Shown piece by piece: positions 36,898 through 44,798 of a DNA stretch of 64,000 nt. Position 1 is the first letter of the stretch; each line of letters begins with the position of its first letter. The position numbers were made by a program, and so were the translations under genes. Below the pieces are notes generated by a model. The model was not told where the DNA came from. It made no database searches and saw only the letters and a list, made by a program, of their open reading frames with translations. The stretch is from Rhodocytophaga aerolata. GTDB lineage: Bacteria; Bacteroidota; Bacteroidia; Cytophagales; 172606-1. The stretch spans positions 28,250 to 92,249 of the forward strand of contig NZ_JAUKPO010000028.1 in the NCBI RefSeq assembly GCF_030503435.1, read 5' to 3'.

Positions 36898-37551
36898 TCA
36901 AACGATTACTCTGATAAAACCCGGAAGTAAACTAGTATGTAAACGGTCGGTAACAAAGGTTCTTTTACGTATTTCTAATCGGTATATATTTGCATGAAGC
37001 CCACTAGGAATCATAAATATGATGTTAGTGGATTTAATGCGTACTAATGTATTTATCTTGATTGTATTTCCTGAAAAATCCATCAGGTATAAGCCCTGTT
37101 CGATGTCCTGCTTATTAATGTCAAGGTGCAATCCATACAACTGCATAACACTTCCTGACATAACGGTACGTAGGTTAGTTACTACGTTATGACATCCATA
37201 TAATACCGGTGTGGTGTCTTCTGCTGTTTCTTTGGGCGATGGAGTAGATTCAAGTTCTCTTGGAAAGGTACTCTCTGGCAGAGCTACAGGAATAGTATTT
37301 ACAAGGGATGAACTTGTCATGAGAGCAACAGGACTTACAGGAACAGGCCTTGTTTGCTTTTTTACTATATTCTGAATCATGTCAGAATACGTTTGCAGAA
37401 TGTGTATAGCCTCTTCGTGAGAAGTAAGCATGTATTTTTCTTGAATAAGCTTTACCAGGTCTTCTTGTAACTGGTCATTGCCTGCCCGCTTCACTACTTG
37501 AGGAAAGTGTTTGAAAGGCTCTTTTTTCTTACCAAAGTTGGATGCAGACAT
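36898..37551 (-). CDS. Hypothetical protein, 217 residues
   Basis: Not recognised. A soluble protein with a basic start (SNFGKKKEPFKHF), helical region (NDQLQEDLVKLIQEKYMLTSHEEAIHILQTYSDMIQN in pieces), a Pro/Ser/Thr-rich linker at about 80-120 and a C-terminal beta-rich part (INTLVRIKSTNIIFMIP; LEIRKRTFV). This C-part, with 'TNLRTVMSGSVMQLYGLHLDI', resembles the C-terminal domain of unnamed Bacteroidota proteins (DUF4469-like arrangements occur), but I cannot confirm a family. I use the ATG at 37551; an upstream GTG in frame is less likely. Confidence 0.65.
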   Translation of the reverse strand: MSASNFGKKKEPFKHFPQVVKRAGNDQLQEDLVKLIQEKYMLTSHEEAIHILQTYSDMIQNIVKKQTRPVPVSPVALMTSSSLVNTIPVALPESTFPRELESTPSPKETAEDTTPVLYGCHNVVTNLRTVMSGSVMQLYGLHLDINKQDIEQGLYLMDFSGNTIKINTLVRIKSTNIIFMIPSGLHANIYRLEIRKRTFVTDRLHTSLLPGFIRVIV

Positions 37552-38146
37552 AGACACTTACTTCTAAATAACAAATCCTACGACTAAGAATATGGCCTAC
37601 CTGTTTATCTTGTTATTTGTACTATTCAGTGCGTGAGAAAAAATAAATTGCTTATGTTCTGGTAAAATTATATGTTGCAAATATTTCGCCTGGAAACTTA
37701 GCGACATAGGGAAGCAACAATAGTATTACCTTTACTAAAATAATGTTTAGGTGGTTTGTTATATTATATATAGTATGTAGCTGGTATATTGTATCTTCAT
37801 AAACAACTTTAATCAGTCAACCGGTCGAATATTAACCGGTTGATTGATTGTTTGGACTGATTAGCTTTTTGATAAACTGGTAACTTATATCAAAAGTACC
37901 TTTCTGATTAATAACAAAAAAGGAAAGTATTGAATCAAAAGTAACAACACATTATCAGGTGAATTTTTTGATAAGTATGTCGCAATTACTCAAAAACAAA
38001 CAACAATTCTATTCCTAAGACAAAAAATCACTTTAATCCGGCAAAATTGTAACAAATAAAATAGTGTATTTAACCTGTACTAGGGCTATTTACTTAAAAT
38101 GTTTCCTGCGATGTGCATCAATAAGGTTTCAATGTTAAATGAGCAA
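37552..38146. other. Intergenic stretch with one strong hairpin
   Basis: No gene is supported. The main feature is a 15-bp stem with one wobble: AATCAGTCAACCGGT (37811-37825) and ACCGGTTGATTGATT (37835-37849). It could end transcripts from the reverse-strand gene at 38147-39658, although it lies about 300 bp past the stop. A 14-codon frame at 37592 is too short to support. Confidence 0.5.
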
Positions 38147-39658
38147 TTAACCCATATTTTTCTGTAGTTGATGTTTGGTAGCCATCATAATATCCAATAT
38201 CATTTCCCAAATATGTTCATAGGGAATAATCTCTATCTCTGCATAGGCTTCCCCGGGAGGAGTTATAACCTGTAATTTCTCATATAAGTATTTCCCTTTT
38301 TTCCGGCAATACATAGGTTTAAAGTCTTCTTTTATTGGAATCATGAGCAATTTAAAAAAGGCTTTTGCCCGGTCGCTGAAATTATCTTTTAGATGAGTTC
38401 CTGCATATTTGCGCATAGCTTCTATCCTATGTAACAGACTTTCCAGGTCATTTTTTTTCAGGAAGTATAAGTATTGTAAAATAAGAATGGCTACATTAAA
38501 GCCTTGTTTATCCTTGCCGTATTCGGGTACTGAGTTAATAAGCGTCTGATAGGTAAAATCCGAATACAAAGTTTCGGAAGGATGTACAAAATAGAGGTAA
38601 CTTCTATAAAGCACCCATCGCTCTTTGGCCATACGTCCGATTTTAGAAAAAAAAGGGTTTTCATCAGTCTGCTGAATTATTTGTAATGCAAGGGTATATT
38701 CCCGGGCATGCAGAGCTAGCAGAAAATAGTTCTCCATAAACGCAAACCAGTTATTGGAGGAGGGATCAAAAGCTTGTAAATACTCTCTGGCAAAGTATAA
38801 ACCCTTTTCATACTCTTTGCTGCGTAAGTATGCATGCACATTCATAAACTTGTTAAACCGGTGATCAAACCGCATGGGATTTATTTTACCATTCTCAAAC
38901 AATTGATCTGATTCGCTAGTAATGTGGATAATTTCAGTAGGCTGCCCTACCATATCATAGAAAAATATCTTTAACTTATAATAATAGTGGAAGTTATTAA
39001 AGGAATGCGATTGTTTCCAGAGTTTGTGCAGGCGTTCGAGTATGGGAACCAGCTTAGGCAAAAATTCTTTCCGTGCCTGTATCGATTTACTCAACTCAAG
39101 CCGGGCAGTATTATAATAATCTTCTGCTTCTTGTTCAAATTTTAATATATTCCGGTAATGCAAAAGCAATTCTTTGCTTTTATAAAATAAGTAGGATTTG
39201 CCAACCTGTGCGTAGATACCTAGCAGTACCTCCAGGCTTGAGACGGTAATGTAAGTAAACTCTGCTTCGAAGGAGATTTTCAGTAATTTATTAAGCAATC
39301 GTTCCGAAGTTTTGTATTCCCCCAGGTTAATAAGCATTCTAGCCTGATGCAATAAATTCAAACACTCCTGCTCATATTTATGAGATATTTTAGAACGGTT
39401 ATTGAAATCAAGAAAGAATAAGTGGTTTAGTAATTTTTTACGTAACCTGGATTTCGCCATCTTGTAACTGGCTTGGTCTGGCGTACTGTTATATAAATGA
39501 ATGGCGGCCTGCTCATCGGAGGTGAACTTTCCCTGTTGAATACCATAAAATAATTCCATATCTTTACTCAACTTCTTTTCGGCATCCCACTCCAGAAAGG
39601 CAATTTTTTTTTGAGCCCTGTTTGTTACAATTTTTACCAATTCCCTTAATTCTTCCAT
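38147..39658 (-). CDS. Large helical (TPR-like) cytoplasmic protein, family unknown
   Basis: A 503-residue soluble protein with no signal or membrane segment. It is almost entirely helical, with repeated 34-40-residue helix pairs rich in Leu, Tyr and Lys (LLHQARMLINLGEYKTSERLLNKLL; EYEKGLYFAREYLQAFD; EYTLALQIIQQTDENPF), the look of degenerate TPR repeats. The first 80 residues (YGIQQGKFTSDEQAAIHLYNSTPDQASYKMAKSRLRKKLL in parts) form a separate helical domain that could be a small binding module. I know of no named family. It is divergent from a tiny peptide gene and a peptide importer. Regulators with TPR repeats that bind peptides (RRNPP type) are one analogy, not an assignment. Confidence 0.7.
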   Translation of the reverse strand: MEELRELVKIVTNRAQKKIAFLEWDAEKKLSKDMELFYGIQQGKFTSDEQAAIHLYNSTPDQASYKMAKSRLRKKLLNHLFFLDFNNRSKISHKYEQECLNLLHQARMLINLGEYKTSERLLNKLLKISFEAEFTYITVSSLEVLLGIYAQVGKSYLFYKSKELLLHYRNILKFEQEAEDYYNTARLELSKSIQARKEFLPKLVPILERLHKLWKQSHSFNNFHYYYKLKIFFYDMVGQPTEIIHITSESDQLFENGKINPMRFDHRFNKFMNVHAYLRSKEYEKGLYFAREYLQAFDPSSNNWFAFMENYFLLALHAREYTLALQIIQQTDENPFFSKIGRMAKERWVLYRSYLYFVHPSETLYSDFTYQTLINSVPEYGKDKQGFNVAILILQYLYFLKKNDLESLLHRIEAMRKYAGTHLKDNFSDRAKAFFKLLMIPIKEDFKPMYCRKKGKYLYEKLQVITPPGEAYAEIEIIPYEHIWEMILDIMMATKHQLQKNMG

Positions 39659-39779
39659 ATTTTTTTGCTTATCAAAAACTAAAATCTATCATTAAACGCA
39701 GAAAATAAAGCTTTTCCCTTTTTTTACCTGCTGTTACAATTATACCTGAATTTTCCTGTTATTTTAATTTTCAGGATTT

Positions 39780-39877
39780 TACCTTTGTTGCAAGCAATTA
39801 ATTTTCATCGGGTTGCTCCAGTAGTAGTAGACTGAAGTACCGACATTCATCCGGCAGCTTATGGTTGCCGGATGAAT
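39780..39877 (+). ncRNA. Candidate small transcript (promoter box to hairpin)
   Basis: TACCTTTG at 39780-39787 is an exact -7 box, but the -33 region is weak. About 60 bp later a perfect 12-bp hairpin (39845-39856 with 39866-39877) is followed by a T-rich stretch (TTGTTTAAATATTTTT). No open frame of useful length lies between. This would be a small RNA of about 90-100 nt; promoter and terminator are both imperfect. Confidence 0.3.
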
Positions 39878-40058
39878 ATATTGTTTAAATATTTTTCCAT
39901 ATAATTTTCCAAAAATGTAAAAAAAAACTAGATTGATATTGTTACAAATAGATCAAATTTAGCAGATTTTTTGTCTGTAATTGTATTTTATTGCCTGACA
40001 AAAATCAGTTTTTACCAATAAATCATACACGCTATAAATTATCTTCCTTGTTACATTC

Positions 40059-40090
40059 AAAGGCAAATCTTCCTGGTTTGCCTTTTTTTT
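40059..40090 (+). terminator. Terminator hairpin upstream of the small peptide gene
   Basis: AAAGGCAAA (40059-40067) pairs perfectly with TTTGCCTTT (40077-40085), followed by five more Ts. It is a good intrinsic terminator on the forward strand, yet no forward gene precedes it, which implies a short transcript in 39880-40060. Confidence 0.75.
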
Positions 40091-40165
40091 ATTTGTGATC
40101 TTTGAACATCAATAAAGCACAAAGTAAATCTAAACATAAACTACTACTTTAAATTATCTACTACT

Positions 40166-40303
40166 ATGACAGCCTTAATTGCTTACTTTATCCTTCAGTC
40201 TACTTTCTTAACTACTAGCCCAACACCTAAAGCTACAGCAACTAAAACGACAACAAGTACTAGCACACAAACTTGTGCCATTGGATGGGATGATAACGAC
40301 TAA
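40166..40303 (+). CDS. Small exported-looking peptide, 45 residues
   Basis: ATG to TAA encodes a 45-residue peptide: a hydrophobic start (TALIAYFILQSTFLT), a Thr/Ala/Lys-rich middle (PTPKATATKTTTSTSTQT) and a distinct end, CAIGWDDND. The order resembles a secreted pro-peptide with a signal, a linker and a mature C-terminus. An intrinsic terminator follows 30 bp after the stop, and another terminator lies 75 bp upstream, so it has the boundaries of its own transcription unit. I do not recognise the peptide. It lies between the helical-repeat-like gene and an oligopeptide-type importer. Confidence 0.55.
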   Translation: MTALIAYFILQSTFLTTSPTPKATATKTTTSTSTQTCAIGWDDND

Positions 40304-40333
40304 ATTGCTGCGCTGATAAGATATACAATATCC

Positions 40334-40365
40334 AAACCGGTAGGCTTTTTCTTACCGGTTTTTTT
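40334..40365 (+). terminator. Terminator of the small peptide gene
   Basis: AAACCGGTA (40334-40342) and TACCGGTTT (40353-40361) form a perfect 9-bp stem followed by a run of Ts (to 40365). It supports real transcription through 40166-40303. Confidence 0.85.
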
Positions 40366-40522
40366 AATTAGGTTTCCCCTTTAGACTACAGGCATACCTT
40401 AGTTAGCTACCCTCTGCCTATAACTCTCAGGGATTATGAAACACTCAAATAAACCCTGGTTCCGTACCCTTGGTTTGTATTTTTTTACTTATTTTACATC
40501 TGCTATATGAATTTACTATTGC

Positions 40523-42244
40523 ATGAGTGAAATAAGATTTATACTAGTACTTACCTTTTCACTTCTTACGTGTTGTAAGCATTCCACGAATGCTGTGCAG
40601 GAGGTACGGGTTAGATTACCGCAAGATCCAGAGAATATAAATCCTATTACCTATACAAATACACAAGGTTTACAAATTATAAATTTATTGTTTCAAAGCC
40701 TTTTGTATACCTCGGGAACACAAGCGACGCTTGAACCTTTGCTTGCCCAATCCTTACCTGTTGTACAGCGGTCTGATTCAACCATCCTGATTACCTACCG
40801 ACTGCGGCCACAAGCAACCTGGGATAACGGCAAACCAGTAACAGGCAACGATGTAGACTTTTCGATGAAGTTGATTAAATGTCCCGGGCTAAACAATGAA
40901 AAACTCCGTATGCGCTACGAAGCCGTACAGGCAGTGCTCACAGATTCAACAGATCATTCGGCAGTAACCTTTGTATGTGACAAAAATACGGCTGATCCGG
41001 TCAGGCTTACTGGCGCTTTGTTTATTCTTCCTTTGCATATTTATGATCCAGACAATCTGTTAAAATCCTTTAGCCTTCAAAAACTCACGACTCACTTTGA
41101 CTCCTTAAAAACTAACAACCAAATCAGAGCATACGCCGAGTGGTTTGGAAAGGAAAGCGTTCATAGACAAAGCCAATTTTTGAATGGCAGTGGAGGCTAT
41201 AAAGTTAGAGATTGGCAAACAGGTGAGCATGTTATTTTAGAGCGAAAAGAAAAGTGGTGGCCTGCAACTCTAGCGGATAAACCCAATTATCTAACAGCTA
41301 ATCCGCCTAGAATCAATTTTCATATAATTCCAGATAATACAACTGCCCTACGTGCATTAACTACCAATGGAGTCGATGTATATAGTAATATTCCAGCTAC
41401 CGACTTTGTCAATCTAATGCAGGATCAGAATTTTAGGGAAAACTACTCCACATTTACACCTGAAACGCATGATTTTACCTACATCGGTATTAACAGCCGT
41501 GATGAAAAATTTGCCAACCGTTTAACACGTCAGGCGTTAGCCCATTTATTGGATGTGCCTGCCTTTATAAAAGTTACTCAAAAGAATTTTGCTACCCGCA
41601 CCATTGCTCCCCTCAAACCGGATGATCCATTCTATAATAGGCAAATCCGGGCGTATGAGTATAATCCCCAAAAAGCCGTTCAGTTATTAAAGCAGGCTGG
41701 ATGGGAAAACATAAATGGTCAATGGAAAAAATTTATTTCAGAGGCGGCAATACCTCTCGAAATTAATTTGCAATACCGGGCAGGCAACACGGAGTATGAA
41801 AATATTGCGCTTATTTTCCAACAGGCTGCTCAGCAAATTGGTGTACCAGTAGATATACAACCGGTGGAAGGGAGTACCCTTACAGATAATTTACGCGCTC
41901 ACAAGTTTGACATGTTTATCAGAGGAATTTCTGGTAGCCCAGGAGAATACGATTACAAATCAATTCTGCATACAGAGAGTGCAGAAGTAGGAGGAAACAA
42001 CTATCCGGGATTCGGCACTCCGGAAAGCGACAAATTAATTGAGGCAATAAACGATGCCAGTAACGATACATTAAAAGCCCAACTCCTGTTCCGTTTTCAA
42101 GAGATATTGCATACAGAAGCCAATCCTATTTTTCTATATACAGCAAAGAACCGCATTGCAGTAAATAACCGGCTGACAAATACACGGTTAACCACTAGCA
42201 AGTATGGATTTGATGTAAGTGCTTTTACGTTTTCTGCTCAATAA
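40523..42244 (+). CDS. Peptide-type ABC importer substrate-binding lipoprotein (SBP_bac_5)
   Basis: Extracytoplasmic binding protein of the oligopeptide/nickel family, 573 residues. A hydrophobic signal ends in LLTCC, probably a lipoprotein site although the residue before Cys is not canonical. Family features are VRLPQDPENINPITYTN, LAQSLPVV, TYRLRPQATWDNGKPVTGNDVDFSMKLI in pieces (the 'W.DG.p.ta.Dv.fs' block), YKVRDWQTGEHVILERKEKWW and the C-terminal FDMFIRGISGSPGEYDYKSIL. It begins an operon with two permease genes (5-bp gap, then a 4-bp ATGA overlap). The natural ligand, peptide or other, is not visible from sequence. Confidence 0.93.
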   Translation: MSEIRFILVLTFSLLTCCKHSTNAVQEVRVRLPQDPENINPITYTNTQGLQIINLLFQSLLYTSGTQATLEPLLAQSLPVVQRSDSTILITYRLRPQATWDNGKPVTGNDVDFSMKLIKCPGLNNEKLRMRYEAVQAVLTDSTDHSAVTFVCDKNTADPVRLTGALFILPLHIYDPDNLLKSFSLQKLTTHFDSLKTNNQIRAYAEWFGKESVHRQSQFLNGSGGYKVRDWQTGEHVILERKEKWWPATLADKPNYLTANPPRINFHIIPDNTTALRALTTNGVDVYSNIPATDFVNLMQDQNFRENYSTFTPETHDFTYIGINSRDEKFANRLTRQALAHLLDVPAFIKVTQKNFATRTIAPLKPDDPFYNRQIRAYEYNPQKAVQLLKQAGWENINGQWKKFISEAAIPLEINLQYRAGNTEYENIALIFQQAAQQIGVPVDIQPVEGSTLTDNLRAHKFDMFIRGISGSPGEYDYKSILHTESAEVGGNNYPGFGTPESDKLIEAINDASNDTLKAQLLFRFQEILHTEANPIFLYTAKNRIAVNNRLTNTRLTTSKYGFDVSAFTFSAQ

Positions 42245-42249
42245 CTGAT

Positions 42250-43635
42250 ATGGTTAACTATCTGCTGAAACAGATATGGTGGATCATTCCAACGCTTTGG
42301 TTTATTTCTTCTGCTGTGTTTGTATTACTTAAACTGATTCCAGGGGAGGCAACTTTTCTGCAGGAAGAAGAATCTGGTGTAAACTCAGCTTCCAGATCAG
42401 CCATTTACAGACAGTATCTGGAAAGAACCGGGCAAAATCTTCCACTATTTTATGTTAGCTTCCGGTCGGCTGCCGAACCTGATACGTTAAAATCTATCCT
42501 CCCCATAAGCGAGCAGCAATTTCTTAGAAGTATGGCTCTAACCTACGGTAACTGGCCGTTAGTAGCTGAATTCTATACACATCTATTAAAGCTTAAAGCT
42601 ATAAGTAAAAAGCAATCAGACCCCCAGTTGCGCTCCTATTATCAAAAACAACTTACTAAACTCTTTGAGGCGAGAGACGCAACTACCCTGCAACATATAC
42701 TTTCTGCTATAGAACAAACGCATCAACGTTCCACAACTAATCCAGCGATACTAGCTGTTTGTGAAGCAACCAGGCAAAGCTTTACCCAGCTTCAACAAAA
42801 TAAAACACCTTATACAAAATACATTCCTGTATTCAACTGGCATGGTGGCCATAACCAATATCACCAATCGTTGCGGAATGTGGTGAAAGGGGATCTGGGT
42901 ATTTCTCTTAGAGATGGCAGACTAGTCCATTCTATTTTAGCAGAGGCTATTGGAAATACATTTTTACTTTCGTTGTGTAGCTTGCTGATGATCTTTACCA
43001 TAGCCATACTACTTAATTTTCTGTTGATTCATGAAGATTATTCATGGTTACGCAAACCAGTATTACATACAGTGTATGTGCTAGATACTATTCCGCTGTT
43101 TTTACTGGCATCTTTACTAATTATCTTGCTGGCAAGTAACCAGTATTTGTCTTTATTCCCGGTATATGGCTTAGGCACCATATCAGAGGAGGCCACATGG
43201 CTCGAAAAAATTTCTATACGCTTGTACCATCTAGCTATTCCAGGTATCTGCCTGACAGTAAGCAGCATCCCCTATGTAATCAGTCAGTTGAATGCTGCAA
43301 TGACGGAAGTAAAACAGGCAGATTACATACAAACGGCCAGAGCTAAAGGAATAGCAGAATGGAAGATTGTTAGGCAACATATCTTTAAAAATGCTTTATT
43401 GCCATTAATTACCTTATTTTCTGGCTTTATTCCGGCTCTATTGGGAGGTGCTGTGGTGATAGAAGTAATTTTTGCCATTCCAGGTATGGGCCGGTTGCTG
43501 GTAGATTCTGTACTAGCCAGAGACTATCCGGTAGTTCTGGGAATAGTGTTGGTAATGGCCTTTGCAAAAATGGCAGCCCACAGTATAGCCGATGTGCTGT
43601 ATTATCTGGCCGACCCACGGATACGATTTTCATGA
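42250..43635 (+). CDS. DppB/OppB-like ABC permease with large N-terminal insertion
   Basis: Inner-membrane permease of the binding-protein-dependent family, 461 residues against about 310-340 normally. TM1 (WWIIPTLWFISSAVFVLLKLIPG) is followed by roughly 180 extra, soluble and helical residues before the usual VKGDLGISLRDGR block. The remaining TMs and the cytoplasmic EAA loop (ADYIQTARAKGIAEWKIVRQHIFKNALLPLI) are normal, as is the C-terminal DPRIRFS. The insertion would lie in the periplasm and may contact the binding protein. The next permease starts within its stop (ATGA). No ATPase gene is in the window. Confidence 0.92.
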   Translation: MVNYLLKQIWWIIPTLWFISSAVFVLLKLIPGEATFLQEEESGVNSASRSAIYRQYLERTGQNLPLFYVSFRSAAEPDTLKSILPISEQQFLRSMALTYGNWPLVAEFYTHLLKLKAISKKQSDPQLRSYYQKQLTKLFEARDATTLQHILSAIEQTHQRSTTNPAILAVCEATRQSFTQLQQNKTPYTKYIPVFNWHGGHNQYHQSLRNVVKGDLGISLRDGRLVHSILAEAIGNTFLLSLCSLLMIFTIAILLNFLLIHEDYSWLRKPVLHTVYVLDTIPLFLLASLLIILLASNQYLSLFPVYGLGTISEEATWLEKISIRLYHLAIPGICLTVSSIPYVISQLNAAMTEVKQADYIQTARAKGIAEWKIVRQHIFKNALLPLITLFSGFIPALLGGAVVIEVIFAIPGMGRLLVDSVLARDYPVVLGIVLVMAFAKMAAHSIADVLYYLADPRIRFS

Positions 43636-44729
43636 AAGTTAAAACAGCAAAAAACACCTCATCCGCATTTAAGAAAAAGAGAGCCCCTAAAGCAGCCTTT
43701 TTTTTTCTGAGTCTGGTGGGTTTTTGTATTGTATTTGCTGATCTGCTGCCCTTGCCATTTTCACCCACTGCGTTAGATTTACAACATATCTATTTGCCAC
43801 CTCTCCAGACTCAGGACTATATAGCCGGGAAACCCTTTCATTGGCTGGGCACAGACCATTTAGGACGTGATGTACTGGCAAATATTATTTATGGTTGCCG
43901 CACAGCAATTCTCCTCAGTCTGCCAGCTATGGCTATTGCTTCTGCCTTAGGCTTGTTACTTGGTGGAATAGCCGGCTTCTATGGCAATAAAGCAATTAGA
44001 CTGAGTATTACGCATGTGTTTACTCTCTTGCTTACTTTTGTATTGGCCTATTACTATGGGTTTTATTTGCCAGAATATTCGTTTAAGGAATCAGCTGTAG
44101 ATGCTACTCAACCTTTTTACCTGAAATGGCTTATTTTTATAAGCATTCTTACTACCGGGCTAGTGGTAAGCAAATGGCTTCATAAACGTATACTTCTTCC
44201 ACTAAACGTATCTATTCCTATAGACCAGCTGATCATGAAGTGTATAGAAATGCTTTCGTCTGTTCCGCGGATTATTCTGATTCTCTGCCTGGCAGCTTAT
44301 ACACGTCCCTCCTTGTATAATCTAATACTAATCACCGGACTTACATATTGGACAGAACCAGCCAGGCTAATCCGGGCAGAGTTATTACGGGTTAAAACAC
44401 TAAACTATATTGAATCTGCCAGAGCCATGGGCCTGGCAGATTTCTATATTCTAATCAGGCATGCATTGCCCAATTCCTTATCTTCTATTATTGTAGCCAT
44501 CACCTTTGGTACAGCCGGGCTTATTTCCTTAGAATCTACTTTATCTTTCCTCAACATAGGTTTGCCGGTAGATTTACCCAGCTGGGGCAGAATGGTAGCC
44601 AGCATCCGCAACAACTTTTCCGCCTGGTGGCTGGTACTCTTTCCAGGAATAGCCTTATGTAGTACGGTGTTATCCTTACAAGCAGTAAGTAACTGGCTGG
44701 TTTACAAATTGAATCCAAGAAACAGATAG
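43632..44729 (+). CDS. DppC/OppC-like ABC permease
   Basis: Second permease of the importer, 365 residues. It has a basic N-terminus (SAFKKKRAPKAAFFFLSLVG), TM1, the family motif KPFHWLGTDHLGRDVLANIIYG, LLGGIAGFYG, and the EAA loop (LNYIESARAMGLADFYILIRHALPNSLSSIIV) with the typical SFLNIGLPVDLPSWGRMV near the end. An additional hydrophobic pair at about 133-180 makes it longer than the norm. The ending QAVSNWLVYKLNPR is usual for DppC. ATPase partners must be encoded elsewhere. A 12-bp hairpin follows before the convergent VWA gene. Confidence 0.93.
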   Translation: MKVKTAKNTSSAFKKKRAPKAAFFFLSLVGFCIVFADLLPLPFSPTALDLQHIYLPPLQTQDYIAGKPFHWLGTDHLGRDVLANIIYGCRTAILLSLPAMAIASALGLLLGGIAGFYGNKAIRLSITHVFTLLLTFVLAYYYGFYLPEYSFKESAVDATQPFYLKWLIFISILTTGLVVSKWLHKRILLPLNVSIPIDQLIMKCIEMLSSVPRIILILCLAAYTRPSLYNLILITGLTYWTEPARLIRAELLRVKTLNYIESARAMGLADFYILIRHALPNSLSSIIVAITFGTAGLISLESTLSFLNIGLPVDLPSWGRMVASIRNNFSAWWLVLFPGIALCSTVLSLQAVSNWLVYKLNPRNR

Positions 44730-44740
44730 TGTTTATTAAG

Positions 44741-44782
44741 AAGGAATGCAGGTGAATATTATCTTATACCCCTGCATTCCTT
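44741..44782. terminator. Hairpin between convergent permease and VWA genes
   Basis: AAGGAATGCAGG (44741-44752) and CCTGCATTCCTT (44771-44782) are a perfect 12-bp stem with an 18-nt loop. T runs are short, but the convergent position supports a shared terminator. Confidence 0.65.
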
Positions 44783-44798
44783 CATTACTGAATTTGTG

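Noticed and set aside
37592..37636. 14-codon hydrophobic frame
   Set aside because: Too short; likely to occur by chance in an AT-rich gap.
40436..40510. 24-codon frame just before the peptide importer, same frame as it
   Set aside because: It could be a leader peptide or an ancestral N-terminus cut by a TGA, but there is no ribosome site, conservation or structure to support it.
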